Below, piece after piece: positions 1 to 5,559 of a stretch of 5,566 bases of DNA (position 1 is its first letter; each line of letters opens with the position of its first letter). Location: assembly GCA_021732965.1 (NCBI GenBank), contig JAKFVZ010000482.1, positions 1 to 5,566 of the forward strand, written 5' to 3'. The stretch is from Reyranella sp. GTDB lineage: Bacteria; Pseudomonadota; Alphaproteobacteria; Reyranellales; Reyranellaceae. Position numbers and translations under genes: made by a program. The notes beneath the pieces were generated by a model, which was given only the letters and a program-made list of their open reading frames with translations, ran no database searches and was not told the origin of the DNA.

Positions 1-960
1 GAAGGTGCCGGGATGGAGGATGCGCTCGATCTTGCGGGCCGCGGTAGCGGCGTGATCGATGCGGTCCATGATCTCGCGTTTGCCCGACACCGCGCCGCCC
101 GGCAGGCCGCCGGCCACGATCTTGGCCTGGATGCAGAGATCGGGCGTGATGCCCAGCGCCTTCTGCGCACCGCCCGACGACCAGCGATAGCCGGTGATGA
201 CCTCGTCCATCAGCATGACGACGCCCTTCTTCGCCGTGGCATCGCGCACCGCCTGGACGAAGCCCGGCGGCAGCGGTGCCTGGCCCCAGGAGGCGCCCGA
301 CGGCTCGAACATGACGGCCGCGATGTCGTCGCGCTCCTCGATCACCTTCACCACCGCGGCGACGTCGCTTTGTGGCATCACGATCGAGAGCGAGGCCACT
401 TCCTGCGGGACGCCGGGCGTCGTGCCGCCGTCATAGGTCGCGCCGGCGCCGGCCGTGACATGGTCGTGCCAGCCGTGGAAGTGGCCGAGGAAGCGCAGGA
501 TCTTGTCCTTGCCGGTGTGGGCACGCGCGAGGCGGATCGCCATGTGCGAGGCCTCGGTTCCCGACGCGGTGAAGCGCACCCGCTCGGCGCAGGGCGTCAG
601 CTCGCACACCAGCTCGGCCCAGCGCACTTCCAGCTCGTGGCTCGAACCGTAATGCGTGCCGAGCTCGATCTGCCGCTTCACCGCCTCGACGACGGCGGGA
701 TGCGAATGGCCGAGCAGCATGGCGCCGTGACCGCCGAAGTAATCGACGTACTCGTTGCCGTCGACGTCCCACTTGCGCGGGCCGACCGCGCGCGTGACGT
801 GGATCGAATAGGGATCGAGGTAGCGCGCGTCGTGGGTGATGCCGCTCGGCAGCACCTTGTGGGCGCGCTCGAACAGGGCCGCCGATTTGCCTGTCCTCGC
901 CTTGTAGTCGGCCACGACGGCGGAGTTCGTCTGCGATGAATCTTTCTCTTGCCCGGTCAT
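1..960 (-). CDS. Class III PLP aminotransferase, HemL-like, C-terminus cut off by window edge
   Basis: The frame reads open from an ATG at 960 to base 1 without a stop, giving 320 residues. Fold-type I, class III aminotransferase landmarks appear in order: D-V-D-G-N-E-Y-V-D-Y near 65-74, LLGHSHP at 82-88, the phosphate-binding SGTEA at 133-137, FHGWHD at 161-166 (aromatic stacking on PLP), DEV at 252-254 (Asp to the pyridine nitrogen), and the Schiff-base lysine K280 before the IVAGGLPGGA segment. Family members run to roughly 430-460 residues, so about a quarter lies beyond the left edge. The overall pattern is closest to glutamate-1-semialdehyde aminomutase, but GHFHGWHD replaces the GCYHGHAD typical of true HemL. 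A different amino donor or acceptor is therefore more likely than haem synthesis. It is probably a cytoplasmic enzyme. A GAGGG ribosome site lies 5 nt upstream of the ATG. It is transcribed divergently from the class V aminotransferase gene. The substrate is not determinable here. Confidence 0.93.
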   Translation of the reverse strand, partial: MTGQEKDSSQTNSAVVADYKARTGKSAALFERAHKVLPSGITHDARYLDPYSIHVTRAVGPRKWDVDGNEYVDYFGGHGAMLLGHSHPAVVEAVKRQIELGTHYGSSHELEVRWAELVCELTPCAERVRFTASGTEASHMAIRLARAHTGKDKILRFLGHFHGWHDHVTAGAGATYDGGTTPGVPQEVASLSIVMPQSDVAAVVKVIEERDDIAAVMFEPSGASWGQAPLPPGFVQAVRDATAKKGVVMLMDEVITGYRWSSGGAQKALGITPDLCIQAKIVAGGLPGGAVSGKREIMDRIDHAATAARKIERILHPGTF

Positions 961-965
961 ACTTA

Positions 966-970
966 CCCTC
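966..970 (-). promoter_or_regulatory. Ribosome binding site for the class III aminotransferase
   Basis: Read on the minus strand the sequence is GAGGG, then TAAGT, then the ATG at 960. The 5-nt spacing supports this ATG as the true start. Confidence 0.7.
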
Positions 971-991
971 AATCCAGCTAATGGCTGAGCA

Positions 992-1008
992 TCGCTTGTC
1001 TCGCTTGT
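992..1008. repeat. Short direct repeat, two TCGCTTGT units
   Basis: Two identical 8-bp units start 9 bp apart in the middle of the divergent intergenic region. The repeat is directly visible. Its function as an operator half-site pair is only a possibility, because the period is shorter than one helical turn. Confidence 0.5.
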
Positions 1009-1046
1009 TTCGCCAAGGGCCTCGCGCCACAGTCCGCCACTCTCAA

Positions 1047-1055
1047 GGTGGAGGA
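1047..1055 (+). promoter_or_regulatory. Strong ribosome binding site that fixes a GTG start
   Basis: GGTGGAGGA lies 5 nt before the GTG at 1061. It is the best Shine-Dalgarno match in the vicinity and supports GTG rather than a later ATG as the start of the class V aminotransferase. Confidence 0.8.
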
Positions 1056-1060
1056 ACGCC

Positions 1061-2239
1061 GTGAACGCCAAGCCCCGTGGCCGCCAATTCTTCAACAATC
1101 CCGGCCCGACCAACATTCCCGACCGCGTCCTGCGCGCCATGGACCGGCCCGTAATCGATTTCATGTCTGAGGAGTTCGTCGCCATCCATCACGCCTGCCA
1201 CAACGGCGTGAAGCGCGTGCTCAAGACCGACCAGAACCTGTTCATGTATTCGTCGACCGGCCATGGCGCCTGGGAAGCGGCGCTGGCCAACCTGTTCTCG
1301 CCGGGTGAAACCGTGCTGATGGTCGAGACCGGCTACTTCTCCGAAAGCTGGACCGAAATGGCGAACCATCTCGACATCAAGGTCGAGACGATCGCCGCCG
1401 ACCAGCGTATGGGCGCCGACATCTCGAAGATCGCCGAGCGCCTCGCCGCCGACAAGGAACACAAGATCAAGGCGGTGCTGACCGTCCACAACGAGACCGC
1501 GACGGGCATGGTCCTGCCACTGGCCGAGGTGCGCCGCGCCATCGACGAGGCCAAGCACCCGGCCCTCCTGCTCAGCGACACGATCTCCTCGTTGGCCAGC
1601 ATGGAATACAAGATGGACGCTTGGGGCATCGACCTCACCGTCGGCGGCAGCCAGAAGGGCCTGATGCTGCCCACCGGCATGTCGATGACCGGCGTCAGCA
1701 ACAAGGCGCTGGAAGTATCGCGCAAGTCCAAGACGCCGCGCCACTACTGGAGCTGGGAGATGATGACCGGCCGCGCGCCGCAGAAGTTCGTCGGCACTGC
1801 GCCCGTGCACATGTTCTTTGGCCTGCAGGAATCGCTGAAGATGCTGGAAGAGGAAGGCCTCGACGCCGTCTTCGCTCGCCATGCGCGCCTGGCCGAGGCG
1901 ACGCGCGCCGCGGTACGCGTCTGGGGCTCCGACGGCAAGGGCCCGCAGCTCTTCTGCCAGAACGAGGACCGCCTCTCGAACTCGGTGACCGCGGTCGTCA
2001 TGCCCGAGGGCGTGAGCTCCGATCCCCTGCGCAAGGCCGCGGTCGATCGCTTCAACCTGTCGCTGGGCGGCGGGCTCGGCAAGATGATGGGCAAGATGTT
2101 CCGCATCGGCCACATGGGCGACCTCAACGAGCCGATGCTGCTGGGATGCCTGGCCACCACCGAGCTGGCCATGAAGGCCTCGGGCGTGCCGTTCGTCCCG
2201 GGCGGCGTCGACGCGGCGATCAAGTCGCTGGCGGCTTAA
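1061..2239 (+). CDS. Class V PLP aminotransferase, serine/alanine/aspartate-glyoxylate transaminase group
   Basis: This 392-residue protein has the usual length for the alanine/serine-glyoxylate aminotransferase family. Landmarks are the N-terminal PGPTNIPDRVLRAM (from about residue 14), the cofactor-phosphate loop SSTGHGAWEAA at 64-74, HNETATGM at 143-150, the pyridine-contacting D173 in LLSDTISS, the Schiff-base lysine K199 in GGSQKGLMLP, and R348 in FRIGHMGD, which matches the carboxylate-binding arginine of this family. The expected reaction is transfer of an amino group from serine, alanine or aspartate to glyoxylate, giving glycine, in the cytoplasm. The donor cannot be settled by reading: serine-glyoxylate transaminase (SgaA) and the aspartate-glyoxylate transaminase BhcA share these motifs, and no serine-cycle or beta-hydroxyaspartate-cycle partner gene is in the window. 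The GTG start is backed by a strong ribosome site. A perfect stem-loop begins 12 nt after the stop. Confidence 0.93.
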   Translation: MNAKPRGRQFFNNPGPTNIPDRVLRAMDRPVIDFMSEEFVAIHHACHNGVKRVLKTDQNLFMYSSTGHGAWEAALANLFSPGETVLMVETGYFSESWTEMANHLDIKVETIAADQRMGADISKIAERLAADKEHKIKAVLTVHNETATGMVLPLAEVRRAIDEAKHPALLLSDTISSLASMEYKMDAWGIDLTVGGSQKGLMLPTGMSMTGVSNKALEVSRKSKTPRHYWSWEMMTGRAPQKFVGTAPVHMFFGLQESLKMLEEEGLDAVFARHARLAEATRAAVRVWGSDGKGPQLFCQNEDRLSNSVTAVVMPEGVSSDPLRKAAVDRFNLSLGGGLGKMMGKMFRIGHMGDLNEPMLLGCLATTELAMKASGVPFVPGGVDAAIKSLAA

Positions 2240-2250
2240 GACGATCTTCC

Positions 2251-2275
2251 ACCTCCCCCGTCAACCGGGGGAGGT
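2251..2275. terminator. Perfect 10-bp stem-loop between convergent genes, possible bidirectional terminator
   Basis: ACCTCCCCCG at 2251-2260 pairs perfectly with CGGGGGAGGT at 2266-2275 around a 5-nt loop (TCAAC). It sits in the 46-bp gap between the stop codons of the class V aminotransferase (+) and the carbonic anhydrase (-), where a two-way terminator would be expected. No T-run follows on either strand, so it is not a canonical intrinsic terminator. It may instead block 3' exonuclease, assist another termination route, or be a copy of a dispersed intergenic repeat. Confidence 0.6.
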
Positions 2276-2285
2276 ATGGGCATGT

Positions 2286-3026
2286 TCAAAAGGCCGGCTT
2301 CTTGCCGGCGAGGGCGGCGGCGAAGGCCTCCGGCTTCAGCGCCGAGAGCGACGTGCGGGCGGTGATCGCGGTGTCGAGCTTGACGCCGACGACTGCCGCG
2401 AACTTCAGCGTCTCGGGATTGAAGGCGTAGAGCTGGCCGACCGTCAGGTTGAACCACCAGGCATGCAGGGTCAGCGTGCCGGCCTTCACCCGTTCCTCGA
2501 TCCAGCGATAGCCCATCAGGTTGCTCACGCTGTTCACGACGGCGGCCTGCTCCACCGCGCGCGTGACCTCGTCACGCGGCCGGCCTTTCAGCTCCTCGAC
2601 GACGAGATCGCGCGTCCGCTGCGCGACGGCGGTCCAGGTCGAAAGATAATCGTAGTGCGCATAGGCGCCGCTGCTGCCGTCGACCAACGCGCCGATGCCG
2701 CCGCACAGCGCATGGCCCAGCACGACGATGTGCTCCACTCCGAGCCCGCGTACCGCGAACTCGATCGCCGCCGACGTGCCGTGCTGGCGATCGTCCGGCG
2801 GATACTGCGCGGGCGGCACCATGGCCGCCACGTTGCGCACGGTGAAAATGTCGCCCGGCTTGGTCTGGGTCAGGATGCCCGGATCGACCCGCGCGTCGGA
2901 GCAGCCGATGATCAGGATCTTGGGGGACTGACCTTCGGTCGCCAGCTTCTCGAACAGGTCGAGATGCTCCTGGTAATAGCCCACGCGGAAATCCGCGAAC
3001 CCCTTGAGAAGCCGTTCCAGTGCCAT
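2286..3026 (-). CDS. Beta-class carbonic anhydrase
   Basis: The 246-residue protein interconverts CO2 and bicarbonate at a zinc site. The beta-class signature is complete: C42-S-D44-A-R46 supplies one zinc cysteine and the Asp/Arg dyad, and H105-A-L-C108 in VVLGHALCGG supplies the remaining ligands. TVRNVAAMVPP (62-72), the HGTSAAIEFAV helix (82-92) and the near-C-terminal LHAWWFNLTVGQLYAFNPET block also fit the plant/bacterial beta-CA pattern. There is no signal peptide, so it is likely cytoplasmic. The frame can be extended to an ATG at 3098, but the added 24 residues (starting MCDGALRHHR) look non-coding, while AGGTAGG lies 6 nt before the ATG at 3026, so that start is preferred. The gene is convergent with the class V aminotransferase and divergent from the crotonase gene. 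Its usual role is to supply bicarbonate for carboxylases or to allow growth at low CO2; no particular partner is evident here. Confidence 0.96.
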   Translation of the reverse strand: MALERLLKGFADFRVGYYQEHLDLFEKLATEGQSPKILIIGCSDARVDPGILTQTKPGDIFTVRNVAAMVPPAQYPPDDRQHGTSAAIEFAVRGLGVEHIVVLGHALCGGIGALVDGSSGAYAHYDYLSTWTAVAQRTRDLVVEELKGRPRDEVTRAVEQAAVVNSVSNLMGYRWIEERVKAGTLTLHAWWFNLTVGQLYAFNPETLKFAAVVGVKLDTAITARTSLSALKPEAFAAALAGKKPAF

Positions 3027-3109
3027 GATGTGCCTACCTATGCCCGTTTGCGGCCAGTGGCGACATAGACGATGATGCCGCAGCGCACCATCACACAATA
3101 CTGGATGAC
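3027..3109. promoter_or_regulatory. Divergent intergenic region, carbonic anhydrase / crotonase
   Basis: These 83 bp separate two divergent start codons and presumably hold promoters for both. An AT-richer patch, CACACAATACT, lies at 3092-3102, close to the crotonase start, but I cannot match a credible -35/-10 pair on either strand. The crotonase gene has only a weak GGA at 3103-3105 as a ribosome site. Confidence 0.35.
3033..3039 (-). promoter_or_regulatory. Ribosome binding site for carbonic anhydrase
   Basis: On the minus strand AGGTAGG precedes the ATG at 3026 by 6 nt. It decides the start in favour of this ATG over the in-frame one at 3098. Confidence 0.65.
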
Positions 3110-3889
3110 ATGACCGAAGAACTGCTTTTCGAGAAGCGTGGCGAGATCGGCTGGGTGACGTTCAACCGGCCCAAGGCGCGCAATGCCCTCACTTTCGCGA
3201 TGTATGAAGGCTTGGCCGAAATCTGCGCCAGGATCGGCAAGACCGGCGAGGTCCGCGCCCTGGTGGTGACGGGCGGCGGCGACAAGGCCTTCGCCGCCGG
3301 CACCGACATCGCCCAGTTCCAGAGCTTCGAGAGCGGCGAGGACGGCATCGCCTACGAGCGCAAGATGGATCGCATCCTGGGTGAAATCGAGCGATGCACG
3401 GTGCCGACCATTGCCGCGGTCAACGGCTTCTGCACCGGCGGCGGCGCGGCCATCGCGGCCGTCTGCGACCTGCGCATCGGTTCTGCCAGTGCCCAGTTCG
3501 GCTTCCCGATCGCCCGCACCCTCGGCAACTGCCTCTCGATGGCCAACTACGCCCGCCTGGCGGCCCTGATCGGCCCGCAGCGGGTCAAGGAAATGATGCT
3601 CCTGGCCAAACTGATGGACGCCCCTTCGGCACTGGCCTGCGGCCTGATCAGCGAGCTGCTGCCGGACCAGGCCGCCCTGCTGACCCGGGCCGAGGAGATG
3701 GCCAATCTCGTGGCCGGGCACGCCCCGATCACGATGCAGGTCACCAAGGAGGCGCTCCGCCGCCTGCAGGCGCGCCTCGGCGACGAGAACATCGACGATC
3801 TCATCAGACTGGCTTACGGTAGCGCCGACTTCCGCGAGGGCATGGCGGCCTTCCTGGGGAAGCGGGCACCCAAATGGTCAGGCGCCTGA
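3110..3889 (+). CDS. Crotonase-superfamily protein (enoyl-CoA hydratase/isomerase-like) lacking both classical catalytic glutamates
   Basis: The protein has 259 residues, the standard length of a single-domain crotonase. The N-terminal strand V-T-F-N-R-P-KARNAL (16-27), the CoA/oxyanion loop KAFAAGTDIAQF (59-70) and the second oxyanion element GFCTGGGAAIAAVCDLRIGS (106-125) place it firmly in the superfamily, which binds acyl-CoA thioesters and stabilises an enolate. Aligned by eye with rat mitochondrial enoyl-CoA hydratase, the GGGCE glutamate (E144) is A114 here, and the QPE glutamate (E164) falls at I134 in FGFPIARTLGN. Plain hydration of trans-2-enoyl-CoA by the classical mechanism is therefore doubtful; an isomerase, hydrolase, lyase or other acyl-CoA activity is possible. 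The C-terminal helices (about 205-259) are intact, so it does not look like a decayed gene. The ATG at 3110 has a weak ribosome site; an ATG at 3105 is out of frame and stops at once. The lipoprotein start is 26 bp after the stop. Confidence 0.9.
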   Translation: MTEELLFEKRGEIGWVTFNRPKARNALTFAMYEGLAEICARIGKTGEVRALVVTGGGDKAFAAGTDIAQFQSFESGEDGIAYERKMDRILGEIERCTVPTIAAVNGFCTGGGAAIAAVCDLRIGSASAQFGFPIARTLGNCLSMANYARLAALIGPQRVKEMMLLAKLMDAPSALACGLISELLPDQAALLTRAEEMANLVAGHAPITMQVTKEALRRLQARLGDENIDDLIRLAYGSADFREGMAAFLGKRAPKWSGA

Positions 3890-3903
3890 CAGACGATTGT
3901 TAC

Positions 3904-3910
3904 GGAGGGA
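3904..3910 (+). promoter_or_regulatory. Ribosome binding site for the small lipoprotein
   Basis: GGAGGGA lies 5 nt before the ATG at 3916. It rules out the longer in-frame start at 3874, which would overlap the crotonase gene and bury the signal peptide behind 14 extra residues. Confidence 0.8.
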
Positions 3911-3915
3911 TTTTG

Positions 3916-4320
3916 ATGAAGCGGATTGCCACACTCTCACTGGTTCTCGGAATGGGCGCTGCCGTCGCCGCCTGCCAGAACCCGCAGCAGGTGATCGCGA
4001 ACAAGGAAGACATGATGGTGGCGGCGGGCTTCAAGTTCGTGCCCGCGAACACGCCGCAGCGTCAGGCGGCGTTCAAGAACCTGCCGCCGCACAAGTTCTC
4101 GCGCGAGATCAAGAACGGCCAGGTGTTCTACGTCTATCCGGACCCGACGGTGTGCGTGTGCATCTATGTCGGCAACGCGTCGGCGTACGGCACCTATCGC
4201 AACAACATGTTCCAGAAGAACCTGGCCGACGAGCAGCAGATGACGGCCGACATGAACGCGATGAACGACTGGGATTGGGGCCCCTGGGGCGGCTACCCGT
4301 ATCCCGGCTGGTACTACTAG
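3916..4320 (+). CDS. Small predicted lipoprotein with aromatic C-terminal tail, function unknown
   Basis: The protein has 134 residues. A typical lipoprotein signal peptide is visible: positively charged MKR, a hydrophobic stretch at 4-19, and the lipobox V-A-A-C with the acylated cysteine at C20. The mature part would be about 115 residues. The residue after the cysteine is Gln, not Asp, so by the usual sorting rule it would go to the outer membrane (inference). The body has an NTPQRQAAFKNLPPHKF segment (45-61), a VFYVYPDPTVCVCIYVGN strand-like block (70-87) with a C80-x-C82 pair, and a polar helix-like stretch (about 98-118). The last 16 residues hold eight aromatics (W119, W121, W124, Y127, Y129, W132, Y133, Y134). 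I do not recognise a named domain; it resembles short hypothetical proteins of alphaproteobacteria. It may be cotranscribed with the crotonase gene, although no functional link is obvious. Confidence 0.85.
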   Translation: MKRIATLSLVLGMGAAVAACQNPQQVIANKEDMMVAAGFKFVPANTPQRQAAFKNLPPHKFSREIKNGQVFYVYPDPTVCVCIYVGNASAYGTYRNNMFQKNLADEQQMTADMNAMNDWDWGPWGGYPYPGWYY

Positions 4321-4323
4321 CCT

Positions 4324-5559
4324 CTAGGACTTTCTTCCCAAGAGGAAGAGTGCGATCGCGGCCGCCTGGATCAGGGCGGCCGCGACGAACACCGGCATCC
4401 CTTCCGCCGGTGACAGCGTCCGCAGCCCTCCGAATACGGCCGGCGCGAATGCATAGGCTCCCTGCCCGATGGCCACGATCAACGGCACGACGCGCTGGGC
4501 GTCGGCCTTGCTGAACTCGACCTGCGCGATCAGCGGCGGCAGCGACGTAGTGTTGCCGATGCCCGCGCCGAACAGCAGCACCCCCGCCACGAGCAGCACC
4601 ACTTCCGTTCCCGCCGCGAACAGCAGCGCCACCGATCCCGCGATCTGCACGACATGGCTTGCGCAGGCGACCAGCCGGCGGTCGCTGCCGGCCGGCATCA
4701 GCCAGCCGACCAGCGTGCGGCCGGCGATCGCCGCCGCGGTGGCCAGGCCCATCAGGATTCCGGCCGCCGGTCCGCCGAACACCGGCACCAGCAGCGAGAA
4801 AAGATGCGCGATCAACCCGATCTGCGCGAAGAGCCCCAGCGCCATCGCCGCGGCGAGGGTAAGGAACCGGCGGTCGCGCCAGGGCGAACCGCCCGGCAGG
4901 CTGCGCTCGCCAGGCGCGGTCGTGCCGGCAGCGGGCGTCACCATCCCGCCATCCTGCACCTGCCCCAACGACTGGGGCGTATGGGCGAAGACGCGGTCGG
5001 CGAGAAACCAGATCGTGGCCACCATCACCGCACCGATCACGACGGCGGCGACCGGAAAGCCAAGTGCTGCGATGGCCGCAACCCAGAGCGGCGAGAAGAC
5101 GACACCGCCGATGCTGGCGCCGTTGTAGGCCATCGACAGCGCCGCCGGCCGGCGCACCGCGTACCACGGCGCCACGATCGCGTTGACTGCGGCCGCGCCC
5201 ATCGCCACCCAGCCCGCGCCGCTCAGGAACGTCGCGAGCAGCAACTGCCAGGGCTCGCGCGCCAGTGCCCATCCCAGCACGCCGAACGCCAGCAGCACCG
5301 CGCCCACCTTGGTGACGGTCGGCAGGCCGAAGCGGCGATACAATGCCGGCAGGTTGGCGACGACGACGGCACCCACCAGGAAGTGCAACGTCATCGCCGA
5401 CGAGACCAGCACGACCGACCAGTCCCGCGCCTCGCGCACAGACTGGAGATAGACGGGCGGTCCATAGAAACCGAGCCCCCATCCGAACACGGCGAGCACG
5501 AAGGCGGCCGCGACGACACGGCGGCCGAAGAACGGCGCGGGAGAAGCGATGCTTGTCAT
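4324..5559 (-). CDS. MFS transporter, 12 transmembrane segments, OFA/monocarboxylate-like
   Basis: The 411-residue protein is an inner-membrane secondary carrier. By hydrophobicity I place segments near 13-37, 47-69, 80-100, 105-129, 138-160, 164-186, 231-257, 262-282, 295-315, 319-341, 357-379 and 388-407, with a central cytoplasmic loop at about 187-230: the 6+6 MFS plan. LYRRFGLPTVTKVGA (73-87) fits a degenerate loop 2-3 motif A. YNGASIGGVVFSPLWVA (145-161) in segment 5 is typical of the oxalate/formate-antiporter and monocarboxylate-carrier branch. An anionic organic acid is a plausible substrate, but this is inferred from family likeness only. The ATG at 5559 puts a normal-looking N-terminus before segment 1. 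Only 7 bases precede it, so the ribosome site is out of view, and the frame stays open to the edge, so an upstream start cannot be excluded. Its stop faces that of the lipoprotein gene across 3 bp. Confidence 0.92.
   Translation of the reverse strand: MTSIASPAPFFGRRVVAAAFVLAVFGWGLGFYGPPVYLQSVREARDWSVVLVSSAMTLHFLVGAVVVANLPALYRRFGLPTVTKVGAVLLAFGVLGWALAREPWQLLLATFLSGAGWVAMGAAAVNAIVAPWYAVRRPAALSMAYNGASIGGVVFSPLWVAAIAALGFPVAAVVIGAVMVATIWFLADRVFAHTPQSLGQVQDGGMVTPAAGTTAPGERSLPGGSPWRDRRFLTLAAAMALGLFAQIGLIAHLFSLLVPVFGGPAAGILMGLATAAAIAGRTLVGWLMPAGSDRRLVACASHVVQIAGSVALLFAAGTEVVLLVAGVLLFGAGIGNTTSLPPLIAQVEFSKADAQRVVPLIVAIGQGAYAFAPAVFGGLRTLSPAEGMPVFVAAALIQAAAIALFLLGRKS

Larger units (their letters stand above)
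961..1060. promoter_or_regulatory. Divergent intergenic control region between two aminotransferase genes
   Basis: The 100 bp between the two divergent start codons must carry the translation signals, and probably the promoters, of both genes. It contains a direct repeat: TCGCTTGT at 992-999 and again at 1001-1008, a 9-bp period, followed by a shorter TCGCC at 1010. I cannot assign convincing -35/-10 boxes on either strand. A regulator site at the repeat is an inference. Confidence 0.5.

Noticed and set aside
13..939. A 308-codon plus-strand open frame over the class III aminotransferase gene
   Set aside because: It is exactly antisense to a gene with full class III motifs. Its translation is low-complexity, rich in Arg, Ala, Gly, Asp and His, as expected for a shadow frame in GC-rich DNA.
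1043..2113. A 356-codon minus-strand open frame over the class V aminotransferase gene
   Set aside because: It is antisense to a gene with all family motifs and its translation has no recognisable domain. Long antisense frames are common at this GC content.
3027..3098. An N-terminal extension of carbonic anhydrase to the ATG at 3098
   Set aside because: The extra 24 residues resemble no part of the family, and the ATG at 3026 has an AGGTAGG ribosome site at proper spacing.
3038..3721. A minus-strand frame of 227 codons over the crotonase gene that could be read as upstream of carbonic anhydrase
   Set aside because: It lies antisense to conserved crotonase motifs and has a shadow-like composition; no ribosome site or domain supports it.
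3874..3915. An earlier in-frame start of the lipoprotein at 3874, overlapping the crotonase stop
   Set aside because: It would put 14 residues before the lysine/arginine-rich signal peptide start, and the clear GGAGGGA site serves the ATG at 3916.
4109..5482. A 457-codon minus-strand frame overlapping the MFS transporter in another frame, the longest open frame in the window
   Set aside because: Its translation is dominated by Arg, Gly and Ala with no membrane pattern, whereas the 411-residue frame gives twelve regular hydrophobic segments. Length alone is misleading here.
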